Below, piece by piece: positions 22,806-34,004 of a DNA stretch of 64,000 nucleotides (position 1 is its first letter; every line of letters starts with the position of its first letter). The stretch is taken from positions 65,110,712-65,174,711 of the forward strand of contig NC_077224.1 in assembly GCF_024763615.1 (NCBI RefSeq), given 5' to 3'. This DNA is from Phlebotomus papatasi (taxonomy: Eukaryota > Arthropoda > Insecta > Diptera > Psychodidae). Both the position numbers and the translations under genes were made by a program. Below the pieces are notes generated by a model, which worked only from the letters and a program-made list of their open reading frames with translations, did no database searches and was not told the origin of the DNA.

Positions 22806-22999
22806 CCACTTGGCGTCTCCACTTTAAAATATATTTCATTATAAACCCAATAAATAGTAAATAGTATTCTAATGTGTTTAAATCCTAAATTAGTGCTTTA
22901 GTATTTGTCTATTTCTGCTAATTTAATTGAAAATTTTGCTAAACAATGGCAATAAATACCTGTATTGCTATTCATCTGAAATGTGGAGACGCCTGGTGA
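22806..22999. mobile_element. MITE, GGCGTCTCCAC family, copy 1
   Basis: Ends are CACTTGGCGTCTCCACTTT and ATGTGGAGACGCCTGGTG. Two further copies of similar length lie at 23160-23350 and 30511-30705. AT-rich interior, non-coding. Confidence 0.8.
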
Positions 23000-23159
23000 T
23001 TGAAATTGAATAGTAAAGTTTTTTGCTTTATGAGTTACCTATTGTTTGCAATGGTGCAAATAATGTTTTGTAGGGAAAAGACTCCTAAAAAAATATAAAC
23101 ATAAAAAAATTGTTCAAGAATTATCGTACAGGGGTGTAAATGCTACAAATAACATGGAG

Positions 23160-23350
23160 CACCAGGCGCCTCCACATAGTAACATATGTATAACAGGGTC
23201 TCATAATTAAAATCAGGGGTTAGATACTACATTTACTGCTACACTATAAATTGTTTTGTCATTCTCTGTGGTTATCCAGTCCAAAGTTTTATCAGAAACA
23301 AAATAAAATTAATTAAATCTCTTTAGTTGTTTATGTGGAGACGCCTGGTG
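23160..23350. mobile_element. MITE, GGCGTCTCCAC family, copy 2
   Basis: Ends are CACCAGGCGCCTCCACATA and TATGTGGAGACGCCTGGTG, about 19 bases of inverted repeat with one or two differences. Confidence 0.8.
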
Positions 23351-23742
23351 ATGAGGAATTAGATGGTTTTACTATGTTACTCCTATTCTAAACTACCAAA
23401 TATATTTTTAATGAAATAATCGTAGTTTGTTTGATATACAAAATATTTTTTTTAAAATATCTTAATAGTTTTGATTCACAATACAAGGCACTTTCTTTAA
23501 TTTTTGCTTTATATGTATTTCCTAAGACCGCGTTTTCGCAGATTATTTTTTTGGATTGGTAACTAAATGATCAATTGAAAAGAATTTAAATCTCAAATAT
23601 ATTACAAATTTCATGAATAACACTGTAAATCCCAAATTGAGAAGGAAGGGGAGTACATTCACTGTGTTTGATGGGTTGATTTTATTGAGAAACAGAACAT
23701 ATTCTTGCTCATGTTCGTGTGTCTATTTTCACGCAATTTTAC

Positions 23743-23985
23743 CAGCTGTGTTATCCAAACTGTACTCTGTCCATTCTCACAACTTCCGCCAAACTGCCAA
23801 TTACCAATGATGACACTCTTCTCGGTGACATTCACCGTGGCAGTGGGATTCTTGCAAAAGATCCATCTCGTAAAATGTGGTTGCGGTTGTAAAAGACGCG
23901 AATTTCGGAGGAAGTTTTTGGCAGAATCCACACTAGGCTCCCTTGCAATTTTCTTGGCCAATTTTCCCTCACTCGAATACCAATT
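23743..23985 (-). CDS. Candidate coding exon, protein not recognised
   Basis: A minus-strand frame is open from about 23985 down past 23743. It reads SEGKLAKKIAREPSVDSAKN and later NPTATVNVTEKSVIIGNWQF then GGSCENGQSTVWITQL, followed by GTAAAA as a possible donor after 23743. A shorter exon (23850-23743, 36 codons) would use the acceptor at CTTTTGCAAG; a longer one the acceptor near ACAATTAG. Residue mix, two Asn-glycosylation-like sites (NVT and possibly others) and higher G+C suggest a real extracellular domain. No family was recognised and neighbouring exons were not found. Confidence 0.35.
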
Positions 23986-23989
23986 TTAC

Positions 23990-26114
23990 TAATTGTCTGG
24001 CGATTTTGATTGCATCTCCCGTTCTTCGTTATGGGCTTCAGTAATTTATTTCTTTGTGCAAATACGCTATATGTCGTGATATCGCGTGTCCACCAAATTG
24101 CGAATAGTTGCTAACTGCAGATTCAACAATCTCTTGATTTTTGTAGTGAAAGTTTATCTCGTTAGAGTGACAATGGCACAATGTCCAAGCTAAATATCTC
24201 TATATCGTATAATATCACAATTCTAATGTATTGTTTGATGCAAAGTGAAAAGTTGAAAATGGCACTATGCCCTCATCATGTTGACGAGAAACCATCACAA
24301 TTATTTGATTTTTTTTTCTTTTTCTGCTTTTCGACGATCCAAGAAGGTTTAGTTTTGGGTTTTTTTTTATCGCAGAACCGGAATATTTTGCCGAGATTTT
24401 GTATATTCAAAAGCCCAATTGTTTTTTTTTTAAGAGAGATTTGTTTTTAAAGAATTAGTTGGAGGATATTGGTTGCAGATTCCCGTGTGAAAATTCCTTC
24501 TTCCGGGGGTGAGTTCTTCTCTCTGTCCTTGACAAAACACACAAACTATATATTAAACAGCGTGACGACCATACACGAACTAGATAACGTAGAGAACTGA
24601 ACTGAGTGTCTCGACAGCGATGCAAAAGGGAAAAATTGAAAAGTCTCCTCCGTACTTACAACCCCCTCAACTAACACTCTGCGGCTGTGTGTGTAATGTT
24701 CTGGGGGAGGAAAACCCTAAGAGATTCCTATGGTTATGCTCCTCAAACTACCCCAAAGTCCCAAATTCATCATCAGTATCGATCTCTTTCTGGTACTCCA
24801 TCTCTACCAGAACATCAGCTGCAGTTATTGCGCGCGCATACGACTATTTAGCCAAGTACACCAACATTCCACCACCCACCGCATTCCCTCAGCTTCGTTC
24901 CATTTTACAACACATTCGCAGAAATTAAATGCTATATATCACTTTCAGTGTACCTACCTGACTTTTCTAAACTTCATTTATACTCCCACGCTTTTCCCCA
25001 TCTCTTTTTGGCGCCAAAATCCTCCATCTACATCCCCTACTTATGGATTGGAACTAATTAAATATTAACCGTTCAGCACTCAATTGATATGCAATCAAAT
25101 TCCGCGAAAATTTCTCCCAAAAGATATTCTCTGGCATTCACGCTATCGCGTCGGCTCAGCACATTGTTTTTTCACCAAACCTACACCCCTTACTACCCCC
25201 TGTCTTTATATACCATAAAATTCCCATACCCTAACCCTCCTAACTCTGCCGCCTTGAATATCAATGAACGCAAGACACGAAGAAAATGCTATATCTATTT
25301 TAATTTGTTGTATTTTGCCAATTGGAACCAGTCACCATTCATTTTCCGCTAATCTAAAATGGATTAGTGGAATCGAGACGATCTCTGTGGAATTCATTCA
25401 TTCATACCTCATACCAAAATATCCCCAAAAGCTGTCCGCATACAATTCCAAAAGCCAGCAAAAACTAACCAAAGAGTATTGTAGTAATCTAATTAGGGGT
25501 AAAGTATTACCCTATGACGACAAGTTAAGTCCTTTGGGGTAAGAAGCAACAAAATTTTATAGTCGTGACTTTTATTTAAAAGAAGTGTGGAGCTGCCATG
25601 AGAAATGCTAAACATTTCCACGCCTTTCCGTCACAACAGTGAATGGGAATGTTAAGACAGAAAGATAGAGAAACTCTTCTTAAGTTGAGATAGGTTAGGA
25701 GGATAAAAGTCTCTTTGGGGATGAACATTTTGGGAAACTGTCAGAACTTCCAAGAGATATGGGTATATCCTAAGAATTACATGATGGAAAATATTTATCT
25801 CAAAAATATTTCGTAAGATAAAAATATATTAAGAATGATAAACAGATGGAACACAACAAGCAATATTTTATTTAGTCTTTCCAATTTTTTCTCAATTTTT
25901 TAGACAAAATCCCATAAGATTTAGAACAGTATATAATGTTAATCACATGTAAATTAAATTAAATAACTTACGAGTTGTACAATTCGATAATTTTTGTGAA
26001 AAAATGCCTTCAAAATTAGATAAAAGCACTAAAGTCGAACCTCATGACCGCATGACGGTGGTGACTCTGAGGGATGTTATAACGGTTAACTTTAGAGGCA
26101 TTGTATCGCTAAAC
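23990..26114. other. Less AT-rich intergenic block, possibly promoter DNA of a minus-strand gene
   Basis: Between about 24450 and 25250 the sequence is richer in C and G and free of recognised repeats. On the minus strand GAGGGGGTT before GTAAGTA at about 24658 is a good donor context and could end a 5' exon of the gene carrying the 23743 exon. ORFs here (24620-24928, 24730-25068, 25089-25352) show no motif. 25550-26100 holds nothing recognised. Confidence 0.3.
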
Positions 26115-26316
26115 CCGGCTTCAGACCTAAGGTTTGACTAGATGGCTTAACTGATCTAATTTCTTATCAATTACGATTTTTTGGAAAAATTTGACTTAGG
26201 ATTGGATTATTAAGGACGAATGACCTAATAGTTTCTCAAAAAGCAATTATAATTGCTCGTTATTTAGGATATTGACGCCTTCGGAAACTGGGCTAAACCT
26301 CTAGTCTGAAGACCGC
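26115..26316. mobile_element. MITE, GCTTCAGACCTAAG family, copy 2
   Basis: It begins CCGGCTTCAGACCTAAGGTT and ends TAAACCTCTAGTCTGAAGAC, inverse to the copy at 22430-22629. Confidence 0.75.
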
Positions 26317-26486
26317 TTAAGCTCCACCAATAGATCGGTTCCTCAGTCGGACTTCAACCCAGAAGATGTGAAGATGCCTGATTCGTGGTTCTGGAATGGT
26401 GCCATGGGGCGCCTTTTCCAGGAAGCTAGGGAGGAAGGGTGCTCCAACATGTTTAGAGCAATCGTGCTACAGCAATATGAAAGTAA

Positions 26487-26618
26487 GGGCCTTGACAGAC
26501 CTGAGGATTAGCCGAGAGACGGCTTAGTGCAATTATACTAGGCATAATGGTTAAACTTCATTTCCATCATTTTCCACTAAGTCGTCTCTCGGCTTAAGCC
26601 GTAAGTGTGTCTAGGGCA
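26487..26618. mobile_element. MITE, CTAGACACACTTACG family, full-length copy
   Basis: One end is GGGCCTTGACAGACCTGAGG; the other ends GCCGTAAGTGTGTCTAGGGC. The internal palindrome is built from GCCGAGAGACGGCTTAG and CTAAGTCGTCTCTCGGC. Related copies: 27165-27296, 31669-31735, 34005-34250, 34475-34606 and 43205-43478. Confidence 0.8.
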
Positions 26619-26930
26619 TATAAGTTTGGTGACGAAGTAAACTATCAGTAAGTGATCAGTAAACTATCAAATTGAAATATAAAAAGTATGGTTAGGTTAT
26701 TAAACTTCTTCTAAACTTCTACTTTAAATTGGTAGCGTTTGACCAGGGGTGACATGTTAACTTCTTTTTGATAGTATGGAATGACAATTCTGAAAAAATA
26801 AAATAATATGCACATTTTGTAGCTAATAAAAATACTTATTAACAGTTACATTCTTTTATTGGTCTAAAAATATTTCAAAATCCGACACTCACCAAATCTA
26901 CGAGATGTAGATTTATCGATTTTCAAGAGC

Positions 26931-27159
26931 TTAACTCTTGCGCGTCTTTAGGGTCATATATGACCCGGGGAAAAAAGTTTCTTTTTGGCTATTTACATTA
27001 ATTGAAATCTAACTGGAGTCTTGAGAAAATGAGCCAAGAATCTTACATCCTTCTATTATGATGTCGTGCACGAACAGATAGATTTCAATTAATGTAAATA
27101 CCCAAAAAAAACTTTTTTCCCCGAGTCATGACATTACCCTAAAGACGCGAAAGAGTTAA
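26931..27159. mobile_element. TTAA-flanked palindromic MITE
   Basis: Ends are TTAACTCTTGCGCGTCTTTA and TAAAGACGCGAAAGAGTTAA. The arms also pair at GGGGAAAAAAGTTT with AAACTTTTTTCCCC and at ATTTACATTAATTGAAATCT with AGATTTCAATTAATGTAAAT. TTAA at each end suggests a piggyBac-type target. Single copy in this window. Confidence 0.75.
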
Positions 27160-27164
27160 TGTAT

Positions 27165-27296
27165 CGGACAGACCTATACTGCTTAAACTGCGAGCCGGCT
27201 TAACTTAATTATAATCGAGATAATGATTAAACTACATTCCCATCAGTTTCTTATTGAGACGTCTCTCGGCGAAGCCGTAAGTCTGTCTAGGACATA
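27165..27296. mobile_element. MITE, CTAGACACACTTACG family
   Basis: One end GGACAGACCTATACTGCTTA is diverged; the other is GCCGTAAGTCTGTCTAGGAC. Inner GACGTCTCTCGGCGAAGCC matches the family. It abuts the TTAA-flanked element at its left. Confidence 0.7.
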
Positions 27297-28436
27297 AGAC
27301 ACAACTAAATCGATATGTTAGACTTACTACACTTTATGCTGTGAAAACTTGCTTTTGCTGTTTGGGTATACTCATTTCATCATGAAAATAATAATAACTC
27401 GGTTAACTCTTTGGGAACCGTAGGTAATTTTTACGTCATTCTAATGAACAATGAAAAAATACCGCTTCTCTTATTTATAAGATTCTTATTTGATAACAAA
27501 ATGCTTGTGCGGTATAAGATTATTATTATTTTTTTATCGGAAGAATAGGTCATAGATCTTGAAACTCTGATGAAAAAAAAGCGAAAAAGCTAATGAATTA
27601 ACCAGCAAAGAAAAAAGTAAGGCATAATACAAAACAAAATAAAGGAAAGAGGAAGAATATACAAAAAACCCAAGTATAAAAGATAATCAATGAAAAAAAG
27701 AAAAAGTTTGTTCCTATTCTTCGGCCAAGAAATATTCCCGAATGCTAAGCCAAAGGAGTATGAGTACCGTCAGGAAGAAAATTGAAAACCATTCATTGTA
27801 GTTCTTTTTGCCAAATAAAATAAATACATTTTTAATTAACAAGATTTTTAAAAATTTTTACTTATTATATAGCCATGATTATATACAGGAAATGAAGTTT
27901 GGGATTTCTAAGGGATTTTTCGAATAAATAGATTTTGCAGATTTTGTTATTTTTATTTGGGTAACATTTACATACATATACTATTTTTTTTATGGGAAAT
28001 CAAATAAATTAAAGAAAAAAACAAATACTTTAACGATCATTTTGTAAAATGGTTTTATTTAAACGGATCTAAAATGGAATTCTAGGATTGCCTCACTGTT
28101 CCACATGGAAAGAGAAAAAAGTAAATCATGAAGAAGTGTACCCTTGAGATACTTTCGTGCTTTTTTTCCTTTTATTTATTTTAAGTAATCAGGACATCTC
28201 AAAATTCTAAATTAGATTTGACTCCAAATCTCCCCCATCGCAAAATATTTTAAATATAAAGGCAACAATTTAAAGCAATATTTTTTCCAATAATTTATTA
28301 AATTGTTCAAATTAAAAAAAATTTAAGAAAAGCAACTGTTAAAAAATAAATATGACGTTTTAAATTAATAATTAAATGAAATTTGTTTCAATTCCGAATG
28401 AAAAATTATTTTAACAATTTTTTTATCACATTACTG
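27297..28436. other. AT-rich intergenic DNA, nothing recognised
   Basis: A-rich runs at 27560-27710; no gene or repeat pair was recognised. Confidence 0.4.
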
Positions 28437-28785
28437 CTCGAACTCAAACGGTAAAAGATATCGCCGACCTCCCATAAGTCAATGTTATCTAGGACAGTCT
28501 TTTTTCTTACCTCTCCCCCATTCCCTTCGTTTCCTTCCAAAACCATGACTCCCACTTTTTTTCCTTCATTTTCGAATATGTTTTGGAAGTGAATATTTCA
28601 TCCTTAGACAATTATATTCGAAAAACATTTCGATGTCGAATTTTCGGACGTTAAAGTTTAACCACTTTGGCAGGCCTATTTTTCAACTAATTTGTTTAAA
28701 TTTGGATTTTTTGAAAGATTTAAAAATTTCCAATCTAATTGCATCTGCCTTAATCAGTTATGAATCAGTAATATACCTGTAAATG
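28437..28785 (+). repeat. Dispersed non-palindromic repeat, copy 1
   Basis: It shares an ordered series with 46560-46980: CAAACGGTAA...AGATAT, CCTTCATTTTCGAATATGTT-type sequence, ATTTCATCCTTAGACA, AACCACTTTGG and AATCGGT/CAGT-type ends. A partial copy follows at 28840-29105. Orientation is arbitrary and the class is unknown. Confidence 0.65.
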
Positions 28786-28839
28786 ATATACCTTTCTCGG
28801 ATTTACTTTTTTATTTGTCCGTATGCTTTTACACATACT

Positions 28840-29105
28840 GAAATACATGCTACTACATGGACAGTAGGGCGGTCTTTTTCCTTTTTCGCCCATGTCCTCC
28901 ATCCATTCCAAAACCATATTTTTTTTGGTTTATATCGAAAACGGCTCCTATTTTTGAATATGTTTTGGAAAGTCAAAGTGAACAATTCGTTAAAATTAAA
29001 CCACTTTGAAAGGCCTATTTTTCATCCGATCTACTTAAATTTAGATTCTTTTGAAAGATATTGAATTTTCCAATCCGGCTGTATCGGACTTAAGTACCCG
29101 TAAAT
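28840..29105 (+). repeat. Dispersed non-palindromic repeat, partial copy 2
   Basis: It contains TCGAAAACGGCTCCTATTTT, GAATATGTTTTGGAAAGTCA and AACCACTTTGAAAGGCCTAT, in the order seen at 28437-28785 and 46560-46980. ORFs on both strands here (28783-29064, 28803-28985) are within the repeat and show no protein motif. Confidence 0.6.
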
Positions 29106-29109
29106 GTTA

Positions 29110-29322
29110 TAAACTCTCCCTTCGAACGTTCATTCCTTAGAAAAATGTGAATTTTCTTTTATTTTCATAAGAGATTTACGCATTTCTATTAAGGATTAGT
29201 TAGCTTATTATTAATTTTTTATTGTTATGTGATAAATTATGTGCAAGTCTCTTAGGAAAAATTAAAAAAAAATCACAATATTCGAAGGCATGAACGTTCG
29301 AATGGAGAGTACTTTACCCATA
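29110..29322. mobile_element. Long-arm MITE, CTCTCCCTTCGAACGTTCATG family, left end eroded
   Basis: The left arm begins at AACTCTCCCTTCGAACGTTC and has lost the TAGGGGAAAGT terminus. The right arm is GAAGGCATGAACGTTCGAAT then GGAGAGTACTTTACCCATA. Confidence 0.75.
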
Positions 29323-30510
29323 CCTCTCAAATTTACTTTTTTTGTCCGTAGGCTTGTTACTCATGCTGAAAATATTCTAAAATTTGCTTTACTTAAGCAT
29401 TTTTTTTTATTTTAGAACGAGTTTATTTAATTTATGAATCAATTTAATCGGTAGTAAACCGGTATTCACCGTAAATCACGGAAAGGCCTTTCCCGTGAGT
29501 TAGCACATTCCGCGAAGCTTGGACGCTTAGCCATCTTTCTTAAGTATTATTTTTTTATTCAATTTTAATATATTGTTCGAATTTCCATTGAAATGAATAT
29601 CATAGCTCCTTTTTATTTAATTATTCTATTATTCTATTTTCAGCTTTCACAAACCATAAAGAAAAACTCAAAAATAACACTCTGTATTGATTGAAAAAGC
29701 ACTATTTTGTTCAAATTATATTTGTTTTATTTCAATGAAAGAAATCTGTGAATTTATTGCGGTTGGCTCTTTGTAGTATTTTTTCTCTTTTATTGTCTTT
29801 TAATTTTTATTAGGAATCAATTTTTGCTTTGTTTATTATTATTTCTTTTTGATAAAATTTTTTGGACGTAAATAACTTGAATGTGATCAGAACTTCTTTT
29901 CAATCTTATCCAGATTCATATCTTCTTTTTAAATTTATGTGTCAAAAAATATATTTTTTATGTACTAAAATTGATAAGTTTTATTTTAATTGATTCACCG
30001 AATTTGATTTTAACTAACCATTTTAAACTTAATAGTGCTAATGTGCCGCAGACTATTTTTCCCATTTTTCCACAGTTTTCAATAATTTCAAACTTTTGAT
30101 TATAGTGATTTATCGTCTTAATTAACGATTTACGAATATTTCAGAAGATGTAGTTTTAGCTAAAGATTATATAAGTCTTGGGAATTATTAATTTAAAATA
30201 AAAAAAGCAAATTTTAAAACGAACTGAAAAGATATAAGCTTTATGAGATGAGTACAATACTTAATTTAATTTCATAAGTAAAGTTTTAATAAGTGTTTTA
30301 CTAAATTACTTCAGTAAATATCAATGTATTAAACAGATAAAATAAAAATTTATGATAAATTTTGTGTTAGTCACTGATTAAAATAGAATATTGAATATTG
30401 AAGAGTATTCAATGCTTTACATGTAAAAGTTCAACATTCTGCGAAGTATTCGGTTTATTCTCTTGGTAGTGAATTGCATAAAAAATGAATTTCTAAAGAA
30501 TTCGTTGCAT
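29323..30510. other. AT-rich intergenic DNA, nothing recognised
   Basis: No gene, RNA gene or repeat pair was recognised. Confidence 0.4.
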
Positions 30511-30705
30511 TACTAGGCGCCTCTACTCAATATTTGTCTAAAATTTCTTCTGTCTTATTTTTAATATATTTATTTTAATATTGTTTAATATCGGATGGAA
30601 TGTTCATTTTTAAGGACAGATAATTGGTGTATTGTTTTCACTGCTTCATTCGGCACTTTCACAATTAATATTAAATTACTAAAAATCTTAGTGCAGGCGC
30701 CTAGT
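30511..30705. mobile_element. MITE, GGCGTCTCCAC family, copy 3
   Basis: Ends TACTAGGCGCCTCTACTCA and GTGCAGGCGCCTAGT correspond to the two copies at 22806 and 23160 with several substitutions. Confidence 0.65.
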
Positions 30706-30968
30706 CATTGCTTCAACTTCTACCTTACATGAAGTTTTCTGAATCATTCTCTAATTTAGGCCGAAATTACTTCCTTTAGCAGTTACACTGTCAATACTAA
30801 TTAACTAAGTGCGTCATAAATTAATGATGAAGGAGAATTACAAGTAAATTTTCTTCTATACTTGATCTCATTAGCGGAACGTGATCTTTGTTCTAGGGCT
30901 GAAGAAAAGAATTTATTTATAAAGATGAGATCCTACATCAATTATGTTTGTAGTGCTGCAATCCTCAA
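30706..30968. other. Intergenic DNA, nothing recognised
   Basis: AT-rich, no supported feature. Confidence 0.4.
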
Positions 30969-31530
30969 TTATATAATGTTGGGCAAGAGCCACGGAGAAT
31001 ACCAATAAATCGTCGCTGAGCTCAAAAGGCTATGGTCAGTATTTGGAGGGATGTGTAATACATCATCAGAGAGATTTCCCAATATCGACTCTGGCACAAT
31101 TGAGAGTTTGGCAGTCAAGAGGTCTGTTTTTCTCCACAAAATCCTCTTCACATGATTCTGGTATTTTTAATTCTCACACCAATTTCTCGCGGTAGTTGTT
31201 TGGTATTCATGGTGGACACCAGTGCCCTCCGGGAGACTCTTCCGCTTCATCATAGGATTATTCTATGTGTGGAAATAATTGGTGGAAGTGCCATCAAAGT
31301 GGTTCGCTAACAATGTCACCAACTCCTATTGAAGATGCCACATCGCACAATAGATTGTCAGTTATAAAATTTATGGAGCTAGTGAGTGGATTTTGGTGCA
31401 CAGAAGAATCCCCGATTTTCCACATACCACCATCCAATGGTCGTGAAACGTGCCAGTCACCACACTTTCGCATTTCTGAAGGATTAAAATTCCTCAATAA
31501 AGTGCTCTTCAAGTGAAAAAGTGTTAACAA
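30969..31530 (-). other. Block with coding-like composition, unidentified
   Basis: Three adjacent minus-strand frames are open: 31530-31294 (contains MRKCGDWHVSRPLDGGMWKI and DNLLCDVASSIGVGDIVSE), a short one from about 31250 (MKRKSLPEGTGVHHEYQTT), and 31151-30969 (LLTAKLSIVPESILGNLSDD). G+C is higher than in the flanks and codon choice looks non-random, but no single frame spans the block and no family was recognised. It may be a decayed gene or part of an unknown transposon. The plus-strand frame 31265-31516 is the alternative. Confidence 0.25.
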
Positions 31531-31668
31531 TACGAATAAAATTTGATGGACTCTCGATGGTACAATAAGAATGTCAATTGAAGTTTAAGGAACACATACT
31601 CGTCCTCAAAAAATGATAAATACATTTTGTGATTTTTTTCTGACTCATGTGCAAATTAAAGACGCTTC

Positions 31669-31735
31669 ATGCTCTAGACACACTTACGACTTAAGCCGAG
31701 AAACGGTTTAACGTAATTATAATCAAAATAATTCA
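31669..31735. mobile_element. Half copy of the CTAGACACACTTACG family
   Basis: ATGCTCTAGACACACTTACG then ACTTAAGCCGAGAAACGGTT and ACGTAATTATAATCAAAATA; the mirrored half is missing. Confidence 0.7.
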
Positions 31736-32794
31736 TTTTAATTTTAATGTTTTTTAGTTTTTGCTTAAAAATTAAAAATATAAAAAAAAATAAAAATCAT
31801 TCATCAATGCGGCATTCTGAGAATTCGTCACTTTGCAGCTTATATATTTACTATATAGCAAATAGCTGAAGATTTGCATAAAATATCCTAGATTTCTACA
31901 ACCTTCTACTTTACGATTAGGCACAAACATTAGAAAGAAATTACTTTGGGTAGCTAAAAAAATTATATTCACTATGCATCACGGGTGACCAAAATGCCCT
32001 TAAAGGGTTAAGCTATCTCTTCATTTTAAAATTTGTTTTAGATGTTCTTACTGAATAAAAATTTTACATTTTAAATGTAGCCAATAAATTTATTGTTAAA
32101 TAAAATATAAGATTATAATAATACCTCCGTTAGCCACTTTTCCACGTCATTGAAGGACTATAGTAACTACATAGTTCCCGTCAAGCAGCAATTCGTATAT
32201 GCGAGATCAGGACAAAATTAATCTAAAATTGAACTATGCGGTTTCATACAACTAATACCTTAGAGCTATTTATAAAACATTAAAAAATAGACAAAGTTTA
32301 TCATTTTTTTACAAATTATACGCGAAAAAGATTTATTTGCTGGCTAAACGTACGTACCCCCATCAACCTCTATTGAAAAATATATTTCTACTAAATTTTT
32401 TATATCCCAGAATTACTATATTTTTTAATTTTCAAAATTGTTTCGGAGTTACCCCAAATGAAGGCTTTATCCATGTGCGGTTTTGATACTAACGTATATC
32501 ATTTTATTTATATTTTGTAAATTAAGTTTTATAATACAACGTTGAGAGTTCGTCAACCGATTTGGATTTCGATTCGGATGTTTATTAATCAATTTAGTCA
32601 TGTAATTGTGTCTGATAGTTAGCTTCTTCAAGCTGCTGAGTCGGATCGGGCTTGAATTTTATAATACTTAACTTGTTTTGAGACTTATAAACAAAGATTA
32701 TGATGCCTATTAAATTCTATAGGTAGGTAACTGACGAATTATGTTAGATTCTGTCGAACACCGGAAGATCTGAATCTAATGCTTATTAAAATTG
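31736..32794. other. AT-rich intergenic DNA, nothing recognised
   Basis: No supported gene or repeat pair. Confidence 0.4.
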
Positions 32795-32934
32795 GATCCT
32801 AGTCAAAATTCCGAAAGCCGGAATCCTGAAAGCCAAAATTCCGAATTCTTGAAAGTCTCATCGCTATTCACACGATTGCACTCGCGTTTTCAGTAGGCAA
32901 AAGGAAATTTTCCATGTCCTGGGAAATTATTCTA

Positions 32935-33180
32935 TGTTGAGGGTCGACCGTTAGGATGATATAAGTCAGATTTTGGAATTTCGGTCTAAAAAAATTTTCT
33001 TGCTCTTCTGTATGTTTTTATTGGCCGACGTTTCGATCCTTGGTTGGAACCTTCTTCAGGGGATCAAAAACTGGGAAAACAATTGTAAATATAAATTCAA
33101 CACCATCAACTTTCACTGACACTACACATTGCTCCTCATCCATCAGCCTTGGCAGATTGACTACACATTTAAATATACAT
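32935..33180 (-). mobile_element. Short retroelement-like insertion with hammerhead-like core and 10-base target duplication
   Basis: The insert is bounded by AATTATTCTA at 32925-32934 and again at 33181-33190; the uninterrupted copy at 5204 has this sequence once. Inside, TTTCGGTCTAA, GGCCGACGTTTCGATCCTTG and CCTTCTTCAGG match the palindrome at 7685-7864. On the minus strand the core reads CTGAAGA ... GAAACGTC. A direct duplication of about 10 bases and no inverted ends fit retrotransposition, as for non-autonomous Penelope-like elements or retrozymes. No coding region. Confidence 0.6.
33027..33059 (-). ncRNA. Hammerhead-ribozyme-like core, second copy
   Basis: The minus strand has CTGAAGA, then a short hairpin region (GTTCC against GGATC with one mismatch), then GAAACGTC. 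The invariant core bases and the self-complementary ACGT are kept; stem I would be only two pairs (CC with GG). Catalytic competence is doubtful. Confidence 0.35.
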
Positions 33181-33341
33181 AATTATTCTACACATTATCC
33201 CTCCATGTAATTTCACTCCTTTCAGGATTTTGAAATCGAAATTTTGGGTTTCGGGAGTCTGGCTTTCGGGTTTTTGGCTTTCGGTATTTTGGCTTTCGGG
33301 ATTTTGGGTTTCGGTATTTTGGCTCCCTCCGATTAAAAATC

Positions 33342-34004
33342 AATCCTCCTGCCCTCCAATAGTTCGTCCAGTGGTCTATCTAGTCGTTTATCTCTAAAAC
33401 AAATACTTTTGAAAACTCGTAGTTTTAGAAAAGCGTTTAATATCATGGATAATCAGAAGTTGTAATGAGATTTAGCACCTTCATTCGTCTTGTAATCTCT
33501 TACAATTTTATTTTCTCTAATATATTCAGACTTAATATGAAGCAGTGTCAAATTTTAGAACACAATTTAATTACAGGGCTTGATCAAAAAAATTTTAAGG
33601 GAGGTTGTATTGGCTTCAGGTTTCAGGCATCCATGACTTTCGAAATTACAAAATTTTGTGGTAATAAACTAATATATGGGAAATGTTCTGCGTATTTGCA
33701 AATAGCCAATAGCCATGAGAAATGGCTGAGTTTAATTAATTTGAATATAGTTCATATAAGTTTGGTAAATGAGTTTTGAAATTGCCCTGGATAATTAGCT
33801 GTATAAATTAGGTGTAAAACTTACTCAGTATCCTTGCAAAAGATAATTTGTTTTTGTACAACGATGCGAGAGATAATCTGGCGGTCCCATGAATGCCACC
33901 GATTGCTAGAGATCGCCTAACTTTCCTTATCTCGAAATTTAATTTTCGATTTCCATGAAATTCTAGTATGTTGTAGTAAGATATTTTCATCGAAAGTTTG
34001 TATT
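33342..34004. other. AT-rich intergenic DNA, nothing recognised
   Basis: ORF 33465-33779 (104 codons, plus) has no motif or splice context and may be chance. Confidence 0.35.

Larger units (their letters stand above)
32795..33341. mobile_element. Palindromic element with CCCGAAAGCC subrepeats, copy 2, carrying an insertion
   Basis: The left arm has AAAATTCCGAAAGCC units and the right arm TTCGGGATTTTGGGTTTCGG units, ending CTCCCTCCGATT. The middle GGGAAATTATTCTA is interrupted by a 246-base insertion and resumes as AATTATTCTACACATTATCC. Compare copies at 5204 and 36720. Confidence 0.8.

Noticed and set aside
24181..24450. 89-codon plus-strand ORF
   Set aside because: Its Phe runs come from poly-T tracts; no coding signal.
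13141..29322. CRISPR-like array from repeated CTCTCCCTTCGAACG copies
   Set aside because: Copies are far apart, inverted in pairs and TA-flanked; they are MITEs in a eukaryotic genome.
33465..33779. 104-codon plus-strand gene
   Set aside because: No recognisable domain, no promoter or poly(A) context; kept only as a note.
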